Shown here piece by piece: positions 47,935 through 61,076 of a DNA stretch of 64,000 nucleotides (within the stretch, counting starts at the first letter, position 1; each line of letters begins with the position of its first letter). Made by a program: the position numbers and the translations under genes. The DNA comes from Osmia lignaria lignaria (Eukaryota; Arthropoda; Insecta; Hymenoptera; Megachilidae). Under the pieces are notes generated by a model. It ran no database searches and was not told where the DNA came from. It saw only the letters and a list, made by a program, of their open reading frames with translations. The stretch is from contig NW_027478162.1 of NCBI RefSeq assembly GCF_051020975.1, positions 18,600,001 to 18,664,000 of the forward strand, written 5' to 3'.

Positions 47935-50832
47935 TCTTCTATGATATTTTTTGATCAGATGCGTAGTTCTCGAGATATATCAAGATATTTAAAAGTTCCG
48001 AAGCCGCACCAACATAATAGAGATACAGAAACACCGTGGCCCCTCTCTTTGAGATAACTCTGCACTATTGCGAGCTGGAAATGCCACTTCCAGTTTAGCT
48101 GTGCAGAAGAAGAACAACAAGAAGAAGAAATATCTCGAAATATGTCCGTCAGGCCCCTTCCCTTGAGATATATCTGCAAATATCTCGGAAACGAAGCGAG
48201 CTATGACAAAATGTTAAGAGACCTTTTTTGTAGAGAATTATGTTTCCTACAATTTATGTTCTATGATATTTTTTGATCAGAAGCGTAGTTTTCGAGATAT
48301 ATCGAGATATTTAAAAGTTCCGAAGCCGCACCAACATAATAGGGATACAGAAACACCGTGGCCCCTTTCTTTGAGATAACTCTGCACTAGTGCGAGCCGC
48401 AAATGCCACTTCCAGCTTAGCTGTGCAGAAGAAGAACAACAAGAAGAAGAAATATCTCGAAATATTTCCGTTAGGCTCCTTCCCTTGAGATAAATCTGCA
48501 AATATCTCGGAAACGAAGCGACCTATGGCAAAATGTGCAGAGACCTTTTTTGTAGAGAATTAAGTTTCCTACTTTTTATGTTCTATGATATTTTTTGATC
48601 AGATGCGTAGTTCTCGAGATATATCAAGATATTTAAAAGTTCCGAAGCCGCACCAACATAATAGAGATACAGAAACACCGTGGCCCCTTTCTTTGAGATA
48701 ACTCTGCACTATTGCGAGCTGTAAATCCCACTTCCAGCTTAGCTGTGCAGAAGAAGAACAACAAGAAGAAGAAATATCTCGAAATATGTCCGTCAGGCCC
48801 CTTCCCTTGAGATAATTCTGCAAATATCTCGGAAACGAAGCGAGCTATGGCAAAATGTTAAGAGACCTTTTTTGTAGAGAATTATGTTTCCTACAATTTA
48901 TGTTCTATGATATTTTTTGATCAGAAGCGTAGTTTTCGAGATATATCGAGATATTTAAAAGTTCCGAAGCCGCACCAACATAATAGAGATACAGAAACAC
49001 CGTGGCCCCTTTCTTTGAGATAACTCTGCACTAGTGCGAGCTGCAAATGCCACTTCCAGCTTAGCTGTGCAGAAGAAGAACAACAAGAAGAAGAAGTATC
49101 TCGAAATATGTCCGTCGGGCCCGTTCCTTTGAGCTGAATCTGCAAATATCTCGGAAACGAAGCGAGCTATGGCAAAATGTTAAGAGACGTTTTTTGTAGA
49201 GAGTTATGTTTCCTACAATTTATGTTCTATGATATTTTTTGATCAGAAGCGTAGTTTTCGAGATATATCGAGATATTTAAAAGTTCCGAAGCCGCACCAA
49301 CATAATAGAGATACAGAAACACCGTGGCCCCTTTCTTTGAGATAACTCTGCACTAGTGCGAGCCGCAAATGCCACTTCCAGCTTAGCTGTGCAGAAAAAG
49401 AACAACAAGAAGAAGAAATATCTCGAAATATGTCCGACAGGCCCCTTCCCTTGAGATAAATCTGCAAATATCTCGGAAACGAAGCGAGCTATGGCGAAAT
49501 GTTAAGAGACCTTTTTTGTAGAGAATTAAGTTTCCTACTTTTTATCTTCTATGATATTTTTTGATCAGATGCGTAGTTCTCGAGATATATCAAGATATTT
49601 AAAAGTTCCGAAGCCGCACCAACATAATAGAGATACAGAAACACCGTGGCCCCTCTCTTTGAGATAACTCTGCACTATTGCGAGCTGCAAATGCCACTTC
49701 CAGCTTAGCTGTGCAGAAGAAGAACAACAAGAAGAAGGAATATCTCGAAATATGTCCGTCAGGCCAGTTCCTTTGAGCTGAATCTGCAAATATCTCGGAA
49801 ACGAAGCGAGCTATGGCAAAATGTTAAGAGATGTTTTTTGTAGAGAATTATGTTTCCTACAATTTATGTTCTATGATATTTTTTGATCAGAAGCGTAGTT
49901 TTCGAGATATATCGAGATATTTAAAAGTTCCGAAGACGCACCAACATAATAGAGATACAGAAACACCGTGGCCCCTTTTTTTGAGATAACTGTGCACTAG
50001 TGCGAGCCGCAAATGCCACTTCCAGCTTAGCTGTGCAGAAGAAGAACAACAAGAAGAAGAAATATCTCGAAATATGTCCGTCAGGCCAGTTCCTTTGAGC
50101 TGAATCTGCAAATATCTCGGAAACGAAGCGAGCTATGGCAAAATGTTAAGAGACGTTTTTTGTAGAGAATTATGTTTCCTACAATTTATGTTCTATGATA
50201 TTTTTTGATCAGATGCGTAGTTCTCGAGATATATCAAGATATTTAAAAGTTCCGAAGCCGCACCAACATAATAGAGATACAGAAACACCGTGGCCCCTCT
50301 CTTTGAGATAACTCTGCACTATTGCGAGCTGCAAATGCCACTTCCAGCTTAGCTGTGCAGAAGAAGAACAACAAGAAGAAGAAATATCTCGAAATATGTC
50401 CGTCAGGCCCCTTCCCTTGAGATATATCTGCAAATATCTCGGAAACGAAGCGAGCTATGGCAAAATGTTAAGAGACGTTTTTTGTAGAGAATTATGTTTC
50501 CTACAATTTATGTTCTATCATATTTTTTGATAAGAAGCGTAGTTTTCGAGATATATCGAGATATTTAAAAGTTCCGAAGACGCACCAACATAATAGAGAT
50601 ACAGAAACACCGTGGCCCCTTTCTTTGAGATAACTGTGCACTAGTGCGAGCCGCAAATGCCACTTCCAGCTTAGCTGTGCAGAAGAAGAACAACAAGAAG
50701 AAGAAATATCTCGAAATATGTCCGTCGGGCCAGTTCCTTTGAGCTGAATCTGCAAATATCTCGGAAACGAAGCGAGCTATGGCAAAATGTTAAGAGACGT
50801 TTTTTGTAGAGAATTATGTTTCCTACAATTTA

Positions 50833-51142
50833 TGTTCTATGAGATTTTTTGGTCAGAAGCGTAGTTTTCGAGATATATCGAGATATTTAAAAGTTCAGAA
50901 GCCGCACCAACATAATAGGGATACAGAAACACCGTGGCCCCTTTCTTTGAGATATCTCTGCACTAGTGCGAGCCGCAAATGCCACTTCCAGCTTAGCTGT
51001 GCAGAAGAAGAAGAAATATCTCGAAATATGTCCGTCAGGCCCCTTCCCTTGAGATAAATCTGCAAATATCTCGGAAACGAAGCGAGCTATGGCAAAATGT
51101 TAAGAGACCTTTTTTGTAGAGAATTAAGTTTCCTACTTTTTA
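50833..51142. repeat. Short monomer 159 (310 bp), inside block A
   Basis: Same 12-bp-deletion lineage. It stands tenth in block A. The corresponding place in block B has no short unit: B goes from its ninth unit straight to the units at 55,317 and 55,639. Confidence 0.95.
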
Positions 51143-52108
51143 TCTTCTATGATATTTTTTGATCAGATGCGTAGTTCTCGAGATATATCAAGATATTTAA
51201 AAGTTCAGAAGCCGCACCAACATAATAGGGATACAGAAACACCGTGGCCCCTTTCTTTGAGATAACTCTGCACTATTGCGAGCTGCAAATGCCACTTCCA
51301 GCTTAGCTGTGCAGAAGAAGAACAACAAGAAGAAGAAATATCTCGAAATATGTCCGTCAGGCCCCTTCCCTTGAGATAAATCTGCAAATATCTCGGAAAC
51401 GAAGCGAGCTATGGCAAAATGTTAAGAGACATTTTTTGTAGAGAATTAAGTTTCCTACTTTTTATCTTCTATGATATTTTTTGATCAGATGCGTAGTTCT
51501 CGAGATATATCGAGATATTTAAAAGTTCAGAAGCCGCACCAACATAATAGGGATACAGAAACACCGTGGCCCCTTTCTTTGCGATAACTCTGCACTATTG
51601 CGAGCTGCAAATGCCACTTCCAGCTTAGCTGTGCAGAGGAAGAACAACAAGAAGAAGAAATATCTCGAAATATGTCCGTCAGGCCAGTTCCTTTGAGCTG
51701 AATCGGCAAATATCTCGGAAACGAAGCGAGCTATGGCAAAATGTTAAGAGACGTTTTTTGTAGAGAATTATGTTTCCTACAATTTATGTTCTATGATATT
51801 TTTTGATCAGAAGCGTAGTTTTCGAGATATATCGAGATATTTAAAAGTTCCGAAGCCGCACCAACATAATAGGGATACAGAAACACCGTGGCCCCTTTCT
51901 TTGAGATAACTCTGCACTAGTGCGAGCCGCAAATGCCACTTCCAGCTTAGCTGTGCAGAGGAAGAACAACAAGAAGAAGAAATATCTCGAAATATGTCCG
52001 TCGGGCCAGTTCCTTTGAGCTGAATCTGCAAATATCTCGGAAACGAAGCGAGCTATGGCAAAATGTTACGAGACGTTTTTTGTAGAGAATTATGTTTCCT
52101 ACAATTTA

Positions 52109-52418
52109 TGTTCTATGAGATTTTTTGGTCAGAAGCGTAGTTTTCGAGATATATCGAGATATTTAAAAGTTCAGAAGCCGCACCAACATAATAGGGATAC
52201 AGAAACACCGTGGCCCCTTTCTTTGAGATATCTCTGCACTAGTGCGAGCCGCAAATGCCACTTCCAGCTTAGCTGTGCAGAAGAAGAAGAAATATCTCGA
52301 AATATGTCCGTCAGGCCCCTTCCCTTGAGATAAATCTGCAAATATCTCGGAAACGAAGCGAGCTATGGCAAAATGTTAAGAGACCTTTTTTGTAGAGAAT
52401 TAAGTTTCCTACTTTTTA
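52109..52418. repeat. Short monomer 163 (310 bp), last unit of block A
   Basis: Same lineage. The unit in front of it has AAATGTTACGAGACG instead of AAATGTTAAGAGACG, and this change is repeated before the last short unit of A' near 60,725 but not before that of B (56,283). Confidence 0.95.
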
Positions 52419-55400
52419 TCTTCTATGATATTTTTTGATCAGATGCGTAGTTCTCGAGATATATCAAGATATTTAAAAGTTCCGAAGCCGCACCAACATA
52501 ATAGAGATACAGAAACACCGTGGCCCCTCTCTTTGAGATAACTCTGCACTATTGCGAGCTGGAAATGCCACTTCCAGTTTAGCTGTGCAGAAGAAGAACA
52601 ACAAGAAGAAGAAATATCTCGAAATATGTCCGTCAGGCCCCTTCCCTTGAGATATATCTGCAAATATCTCGGAAACGAAGCGAGCTATGACAAAATGTTA
52701 AGAGACCTTTTTTGTAGAGAATTATGTTTCCTACAATTTATGTTCTATGATATTTTTTGATCAGAAGCGTAGTTTTCGAGATATATCGAGATATTTAAAA
52801 GTTCCGAAGCCGCACCAACATAATAGGGATACAGAAACACCGTGGCCCCTTTCTTTGAGATAACTCTGCACTAGTGCGAGCCGCAAATGCCACTTCCAGC
52901 TTAGCTGTGCAGAAGAAGAACAACAAGAAGAAGAAATATCTCGAAATATTTCCGTTAGGCTCCTTCCCTTGAGATAAATCTGCAAATATCTCGGAAACGA
53001 AGCGACCTATGGCAAAATGTGCAGAGACCTTTTTTGTAGAGAATTAAGTTTCCTACTTTTTATGTTCTATGATATTTTTTGATCAGATGCGTAGTTCTCG
53101 AGATATATCAAGATATTTAAAAGTTCCGAAGCCGCACCAACATAATAGAGATACAGAAACACCGTGGCCCCTTTCTTTGAGATAACTCTGCACTATTGCG
53201 AGCTGTAAATCCCACTTCCAGCTTAGCTGTGCAGAAGAAGAACAACAAGAAGAAGAAATATCTCGAAATATGTCCGTCAGGCCCCTTCCCTTGAGATAAT
53301 TCTGCAAATATCTCGGAAACGAAGCGAGCTATGGCAAAATGTTAAGAGACCTTTTTTGTAGAGAATTATGTTTCCTACAATTTATGTTCTATGATATTTT
53401 TTGATCAGAAGCGTAGTTTTCGAGATATATCGAGATATTTAAAAGTTCCGAAGCCGCACCAACATAATAGAGATACAGAAACACCGTGGCCCCTTTCTTT
53501 GAGATAACTCTGCACTAGTGCGAGCTGCAAATGCCACTTCCAGCTTAGCTGTGCAGAAGAAGAACAACAAGAAGAAGAAGTATCTCGAAATATGTCCGTC
53601 GGGCCCGTTCCTTTGAGCTGAATCTGCAAATATCTCGGAAACGAAGCGAGCTATGGCAAAATGTTAAGAGACGTTTTTTGTAGAGAGTTATGTTTCCTAC
53701 AATTTATGTTCTATGATATTTTTTGATCAGAAGCGTAGTTTTCGAGATATATCGAGATATTTAAAAGTTCCGAAGCCGCACCAACATAATAGAGATACAG
53801 AAACACCGTGGCCCCTTTCTTTGAGATAACTCTGCACTAGTGCGAGCCGCAAATGCCACTTCCAGCTTAGCTGTGCAGAAGAAGAACAACAAGAAGAAGA
53901 AATATCTCGAAATATGTCCGACAGGCCCCTTCCCTTGAGATAAATCTGCAAATATCTCGGAAACGAAGCGAGCTATGGCGAAATGTTAAGAGACCTTTTT
54001 TGTAGAGAATTAAGTTTCCTACTTTTTATCTTCTATGATATTTTTTGATCAGATGCGTAGTTCTCGAGATATATCAAGATATTTAAAAGTTCCGAAGCCG
54101 CACCAACATAATAGAGATACAGAAACACCGTGGCCCCTCTCTTTGAGATAACTCTGCACTATTGCGAGCTGCAAATGCCACTTCCAGCTTAGCTGTGCAG
54201 AAGAAGAACAACAAGAAGAAGGAATATCTCGAAATATGTCCGTCAGGCCAGTTCCTTTGAGCTGAATCTGCAAATATCTCGGAAACGAAGCGAGCTATGG
54301 CAAAATGTTAAGAGACGTTTTTTGTAGAGAATTATGTTTCCTACAATTTATGTTCTATGATATTTTTTGATCAGAAGCGTAGTTTTCGAGATATATCGAG
54401 ATATTTAAAAGTTCCGAAGACGCACCAACATAATAGAGATACAGAAACACCGTGGCCCCTTTTTTTGAGATGACTGTGCACTAGTGCGAGCCGCAAATGC
54501 CACTTCCAGCTTAGCTGTGCAGAAGAAGAACAACAAGAAGAAGAAATATCTCGAAATATGTCCGTCAGGCCAGTTCCTTTGAGCTGAATCTGCAAATATC
54601 TCGGAAACGAAGCGAGCTATGGCAAAATGTTAAGAGACGTTTTTTGTAGAGAATTATGTTTCCTACAATTTATGTTCTATGATATTTTTTGATCAGATGC
54701 GTAGTTCTCGAGATATATCAAGATATTTAAAAGTTCCGAAGCCGCACCAACATAATAGAGATACAGAAACACCGTGGCCCCTCTCTTTGAGATAACTCTG
54801 CACTATTGCGAGCTGCAAATGCCACTTCCAGCTTAGCTGTGCAGAAGAAGAACAACAAGAAGAAGAAATATCTCGAAATATGTCCGTCAGGCCCCTTCCC
54901 TTGAGATATATCTGCAAATATCTCGGAAACGAAGCGAGCTATGGCAAAATGTTAAGAGACGTTTTTTGTAGAGAATTATGTTTCCTACAATTTATGTTCT
55001 ATCATATTTTTTGATAAGAAGCGTAGTTTTCGAGATATATCGAGATATTTAAAAGTTCCGAAGACGCACCAACATAATAGAGATACAGAAACACCGTGGC
55101 CCCTTTCTTTGAGATAACTGTGCACTAGTGCGAGCCGCAAATGCCACTTCCAGCTTAGCTGTGCAGAAGAAGAACAACAAGAAGAAGAAATATCTCGAAA
55201 TATGTCCGTCAGGCCAGTTCCTTTGAGCTGAATCTGCAAATATCTCGGAAACGAAGCGAGCTATGGCAAAATGTTAAGAGACGTTTTTTGTAGAGAACTA
55301 AGTTTCCTACTTTTTATGTTGTATGATATTTTTCGATCAGAGGCGTAGTTCTCGAGATATATCAAGATATTTAAAAGTTCCGAAGCCGCACCAACATAAT

Positions 55401-56592
55401 AGAGATACAGAAACACCGTGGCCCCTTTCTTTGAGATAACTCTGCACTATTGCGAGCTGCAAATGCCACTTCCAGCTTAGCTGTGCAGAAGAAGAACAAC
55501 AAGAAGAAGAAATATCTCGAAATATGTCCGTCAGGCCCCTTCCCTTGAGATAAATCTGCAAATATCTCGGAAACGAAGCGAGCTATGGCAAAATGTTAAG
55601 AGACTTTATTTGTAGAGAATTAAGTTTCCTACTTTTTATGTTCTATGATATTTTTTGCTCAGAAGCGTAGTTTTCGAGATATATCGAGATATGTAAAAGT
55701 TCCGAAGCCGCACCAACATAATAGAGATACAGAAACACCGTGGCCCCTTTCTTTGGGATAACTCTGCACTCTTGCGAGCTGCAAATGCCACTTCCAGCTT
55801 AGCTGTGCAGAAGAAGAACAACAAGAAGAAGAAATATCTCGAAATATGTCCGTCAGGCCAGTTCCTTTGAGCTGAATCGGCAAATATCTCGGAAACGAAG
55901 CGAGCTATGGCAAAATGTTAAGAGACGTTTTTTGTAGAGAATTATGTTTCCTACAATTTATGTTCTATGATATTTTTTGATCAGAAGCGTAGTTTTCGAG
56001 ATATATCGAGATATTTAAAAGTTCCGAAGCCGCACCAACATAATAGGGATACAGAAACACCGTGGCCCCTTTCTTTGAGATAACTCTGCACTAGTGCGAG
56101 CCGCAAATGCCACTTCCAGCTTAGCTGTGCAGAGGAAGAACAACAAGAAGAAGAAATATCTCGAAATATGTCCGTCGGGCCAGTTCCTTTGAGCTGAATC
56201 TGCAAATATCTCGGAAACGAAGCGAGCTATGGCAAAATGTTAAGAGACGTTTTTTGTAGAGAATTATGTTTCCTACAATTTATGTTCTATGAGATTTTTT
56301 GGTCAGAAGCGTAGTTTTCGAGATATATCGAGATATTTAAAAGTTCAGAAGCCGCACCAACATAATAGGGATACAGAAACACCGTGGCCCCTTTCTTTGA
56401 GATATCTCTGCACTAGTGCGAGCCGCAAATGCCACTTCCAGCTTAGCTGTGCAGAAGAAGAAGAAATATCTCGAAATATGTCCGTCAGGCCCCTTCCCTT
56501 GAGATAAATCTGCAAATATCTCGGAAACGAAGCGAGCTATGGCAAAATGTTAAGAGACCTTTTTTGTAGAGAATTAAGTTTCCTACTTTTTA
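52419..56592. repeat. Super-HOR block B (4,174 bp, 13 monomers 164-176)
   Basis: Units 1-9 match units 1-9 of A at a 4,484-bp distance. The diagnostic differences are G at 53,881, G at 54,472 (GAGATGACTG) and A at 55,211. Units 10-11 (55,317 and 55,639) replace three units of A: the first has TGTTGTATGATATTTTTCGATCAGAGG read in two pieces as TGTTGTATG and TTTTTCGATCAGAGG, the second has TTTTGCTCAG, ATATGTAAAAG and CTCTTGCG and ends like unit 161 (GAATCGGCAAAT). Units 12-13 are again the GAGGAAGAAC unit and a short unit. Confidence 0.94.
56283..56592. repeat. Short monomer 176 (310 bp), last unit of block B
   Basis: Same 12-bp-deletion lineage as 46,671, with all marks conserved. It is the only short unit in block B, against two in A and A'. 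Confidence 0.95.
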
Positions 56593-59490
56593 TCTTCTAT
56601 GATATTTTTTGATCAGATGCGTAGTTCTCGAGATATATCAAGATATTTAAAAGTTCCGAAGCCGCACCAACATAATAGAGATACAGAAACACCGTGGCCC
56701 CTCTCTTTGAGATAACTCTGCACTATTGCGAGCTGGAAATGCCACTTCCAGTTTAGCTGTGCAGAAGAAGAACAACAAGAAGAAGAAATATCTCGAAATA
56801 TGTCCGTCAGGCCCCTTCCCTTGAGATATATCTGCAAATATCTCGGAAACGAAGCGAGCTATGACAAAATGTTAAGAGACCTTTTTTGTAGAGAATTATG
56901 TTTCCTACAATTTATGTTCTATGATATTTTTTGATCAGAAGCGTAGTTTTCGAGATATATCGAGATATTTAAAAGTTCCGAAGCCGCACCAACATAATAG
57001 GGATACAGAAACACCGTGGCCCCTTTCTTTGAGATAACTCTGCACTAGTGCGAGCCGCAAATGCCACTTCCAGCTTAGCTGTGCAGAAGAAGAACAACAA
57101 GAAGAAGAAATATCTCGAAATATTTCCGTTAGGCTCCTTCCCTTGAGATAAATCTGCAAATATCTCGGAAACGAAGCGACCTATGGCAAAATGTGCAGAG
57201 ACCTTTTTTGTAGAGAATTAAGTTTCCTACTTTTTATGTTCTATGATATTTTTTGATCAGATGCGTAGTTCTCGAGATATATCAAGATATTTAAAAGTTC
57301 CGAAGCCGCACCAACATAATAGAGATACAGAAACACCGTGGCCCCTTTCTTTGAGATAACTCTGCACTATTGCGAGCTGTAAATCCCACTTCCAGCTTAG
57401 CTGTGCAGAAGAAGAACAACAAGAAGAAGAAATATCTCGAAATATGTCCGTCAGGCCCCTTCCCTTGAGATAATTCTGCAAATATCTCGGAAACGAAGCG
57501 AGCTATGGCAAAATGTTAAGAGACCTTTTTTGTAGAGAATTATGTTTCCTACAATTTATGTTCTATGATATTTTTTGATCAGAAGCGTAGTTTTCGAGAT
57601 ATATCGAGATATTTAAAAGTTCCGAAGCCGCACCAACATAATAGAGATACAGAAACACCGTGGCCCCTTTCTTTGAGATAACTCTGCACTAGTGCGAGCT
57701 GCAAATGCCACTTCCAGCTTAGCTGTGCAGAAGAAGAACAACAAGAAGAAGAAGTATCTCGAAATATGTCCGTCGGGCCCGTTCCTTTGAGCTGAATCTG
57801 CAAATATCTCGGAAACGAAGCGAGCTATGGCAAAATGTTAAGAGACGTTTTTTGTAGAGAGTTATGTTTCCTACAATTTATGTTCTATGATATTTTTTGA
57901 TCAGAAGCGTAGTTTTCGAGATATATCGAGATATTTAAAAGTTCCGAAGCCGCACCAACATAATAGAGATACAGAAACACCGTGGCCCCTTTCTTTGAGA
58001 TAACTCTGCACTAGTGCGAGCCGCAAATGCCACTTCCAGCTTAGCTGTGCAGAAAAAGAACAACAAGAAGAAGAAATATCTCGAAATATGTCCGACAGGC
58101 CCCTTCCCTTGAGATAAATCTGCAAATATCTCGGAAACGAAGCGAGCTATGGCGAAATGTTAAGAGACCTTTTTTGTAGAGAATTAAGTTTCCTACTTTT
58201 TATCTTCTATGATATTTTTTGATCAGATGCGTAGTTCTCGAGATATATCAAGATATTTAAAAGTTCCGAAGCCGCACCAACATAATAGAGATACAGAAAC
58301 ACCGTGGCCCCTCTCTTTGAGATAACTCTGCACTATTGCGAGCTGCAAATGCCACTTCCAGCTTAGCTGTGCAGAAGAAGAACAACAAGAAGAAGGAATA
58401 TCTCGAAATATGTCCGTCAGGCCAGTTCCTTTGAGCTGAATCTGCAAATATCTCGGAAACGAAGCGAGCTATGGCAAAATGTTAAGAGACGTTTTTTGTA
58501 GAGAATTATGTTTCCTACAATTTATGTTCTATGATATTTTTTGATCAGAAGCGTAGTTTTCGAGATATATCGAGATATTTAAAAGTTCCGAAGACGCACC
58601 AACATAATAGAGATACAGAAACACCGTGGCCCCTTTTTTTGAGATAACTGTGCACTAGTGCGAGCCGCAAATGCCACTTCCAGCTTAGCTGTGCAGAAGA
58701 AGAACAACAAGAAGAAGAAATATCTCGAAATATGTCCGTCAGGCCAGTTCCTTTGAGCTGAATCTGCAAATATCTCGGAAACGAAGCGAGCTATGGCAAA
58801 ATGTTAAGAGACGTTTTTTGTAGAGAATTATGTTTCCTACAATTTATGTTCTATGATATTTTTTGATCAGATGCGTAGTTCTCGAGATATATCAAGATAT
58901 TTAAAAGTTCCGAAGCCGCACCAACATAATAGAGATACAGAAACACCGTGGCCCCTCTCTTTGAGATAACTCTGCACTATTGCGAGCTGCAAATGCCACT
59001 TCCAGCTTAGCTGTGCAGAAGAAGAACAACAAGAAGAAGAAATATCTCGAAATATGTCCGTCAGGCCCCTTCCCTTGAGATATATCTGCAAATATCTCGG
59101 AAACGAAGCGAGCTATGGCAAAATGTTAAGAGACGTTTTTTGTAGAGAATTATGTTTCCTACAATTTATGTTCTATCATATTTTTTGATAAGAAGCGTAG
59201 TTTTCGAGATATATCGAGATATTTAAAAGTTCCGAAGACGCACCAACATAATAGAGATACAGAAACACCGTGGCCCCTTTCTTTGAGATAACTGTGCACT
59301 AGTGCGAGCCGCAAATGCCACTTCCAGCTTAGCTGTGCAGAAGAAGAACAACAAGAAGAAGAAATATCTCGAAATATGTCCGTCGGGCCAGTTCCTTTGA
59401 GCTGAATCTGCAAATATCTCGGAAACGAAGCGAGCTATGGCAAAATGTTAAGAGACGTTTTTTGTAGAGAATTATGTTTCCTACAATTTA

Positions 59491-59800
59491 TGTTCTATGA
59501 GATTTTTTGGTCAGAAGCGTAGTTTTCGAGATATATCGAGATATTTAAAAGTTCAGAAGCCGCACCAACATAATAGGGATACAGAAACACCGTGGCCCCT
59601 TTCTTTGAGATATCTCTGCACTAGTGCGAGCCGCAAATGCCACTTCCAGCTTAGCTGTGCAGAAGAAGAAGAAATATCTCGAAATATGTCCGTCAGGCCC
59701 CTTCCCTTGAGATAAATCTGCAAATATCTCGGAAACGAAGCGAGCTATGGCAAAATGTTAAGAGACCTTTTTTGTAGAGAATTAAGTTTCCTACTTTTTA
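59491..59800. repeat. Short monomer 186 (310 bp), inside block A'
   Basis: Counterpart of the short unit at 50,833, 8,658 bp away, with the same neighbours on both sides. Confidence 0.95.
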
Positions 59801-60766
59801 TCTTCTATGATATTTTTTGATCAGATGCGTAGTTCTCGAGATATATCAAGATATTTAAAAGTTCAGAAGCCGCACCAACATAATAGGGATACAGAAACAC
59901 CGTGGCCCCTTTCTTTGAGATAACTCTGCACTATTGCGAGCTGCAAATGCCACTTCCAGCTTAGCTGTGCAGAAGAAGAACAACAAGAAGAAGAAATATC
60001 TCGAAATATGTCCGTCAGGCCCCTTCCCTTGAGATAAATCTGCAAATATCTCGGAAACGAAGCGAGCTATGGCAAAATGTTAAGAGACATTTTTTGTAGA
60101 GAATTAAGTTTCCTACTTTTTATCTTCTATGATATTTTTTGATCAGATGCGTAGTTCTCGAGATATATCGAGATATTTAAAAGTTCAGAAGCCGCACCAA
60201 CATAATAGGGATACAGAAACACCGTGGCCCCTTTCTTTGCGATAACTCTGCACTATTGCGAGCTGCAAATGCCACTTCCAGCTTAGCTGTGCAGAGGAAG
60301 AACAACAAGAAGAAGAAATATCTCGAAATATGTCCGTCAGGCCAGTTCCTTTGAGCTGAATCGGCAAATATCTCGGAAACGAAGCGAGCTATGGCAAAAT
60401 GTTAAGAGACGTTTTTTGTAGAGAATTATGTTTCCTACAATTTATGTTCTATGATATTTTTTGATCAGAAGCGTAGTTTTCGAGATATATCGAGATATTT
60501 AAAAGTTCCGAAGCCGCACCAACATAATAGGGATACAGAAACACCGTGGCCCCTTTCTTTGAGATAACTCTGCACTAGTGCGAGCCGCAAATGCCACTTC
60601 CAGCTTAGCTGTGCAGAGGAAGAACAACAAGAAGAAGAAATATCTCGAAATATGTCCGTCGGGCCAGTTCCTTTGAGCTGAATCTGCAAATATCTCGGAA
60701 ACGAAGCGAGCTATGGCAAAATGTTACGAGACGTTTTTTGTAGAGAATTATGTTTCCTACAATTTA

Positions 60767-61076
60767 TGTTCTATGAGATTTTTTGGTCAGAAGCGTAGTT
60801 TTCGAGATATATCGAGATATTTAAAAGTTCAGAAGCCGCACCAACATAATAGGGATACAGAAACACCGTGGCCCCTTTCTTTGAGATATCTCTGCACTAG
60901 TGCGAGCCGCAAATGCCACTTCCAGCTTAGCTGTGCAGAAGAAGAAGAAATATCTCGAAATATGTCCGTCAGGCCCCTTCCCTTGAGATAAATCTGCAAA
61001 TATCTCGGAAACGAAGCGAGCTATGGCAAAATGTTAAGAGACCTTTTTTGTAGAGAATTAAGTTTCCTACTTTTTA
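60767..61076. repeat. Short monomer 190 (310 bp), last unit of block A'
   Basis: Counterpart of the short unit at 52,109. The change TTAAGAG to TTACGAG just before it removes a stop codon in one plus-strand frame and makes a chance reading frame slightly longer; this has no evident meaning. Confidence 0.95.

Larger units (their letters stand above)
47935..52418. repeat. Super-HOR block A (4,484 bp, 14 monomers 150-163)
   Basis: It consists of twelve 322-bp and two 310-bp units (short units at 50,833-51,142 and 52,109-52,418). Marks in order include CTATGACAAAATG, AATATTTCCGTTAGGCTCC with AAATGTGCAGAGACC, GTAAATCCCAC with GATAATTCTGC, GAAGTATCTCG with GTCGGGCCCG and GAGAGTTATG, GTCCGACAGG with ATGGCGAAATG, GAAGGAATATC, GAAGACGCACC, and TTCTATCATATTTTTTGATAAG. 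It recurs 8,658 bp later as A'. A and A' share A at 49,397 and G at 50,727, which separate them from B. The T at 49,832 is the only A-specific base I found against A'. Confidence 0.95.
56593..61076. repeat. Super-HOR block A' (4,484 bp, 14 monomers 177-190)
   Basis: Copy of block A shifted by exactly 8,658 bp (A plus B). It shares all unit marks of A, including A at 58,055 and G at 59,385, the two short units at 59,491 and 60,767, TTTGCGATAAC near 60,240 and AAATGTTACGAG near 60,725. The one difference noticed is C at 58,490 where A has T at 49,832; B also has C there, so A carries the change. Confidence 0.95.

Noticed and set aside
52055..52333. Plus-strand open frames of 72-92 codons in a few units (for example here, at 60,713 and at 329)
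   Set aside because: They exist only where single changes remove stops (GAGATATCTCTG instead of GAGATAACTCTG, or TTACGAG instead of TTAAGAG). They overlap the same satellite DNA on the other strand and are absent from most units.
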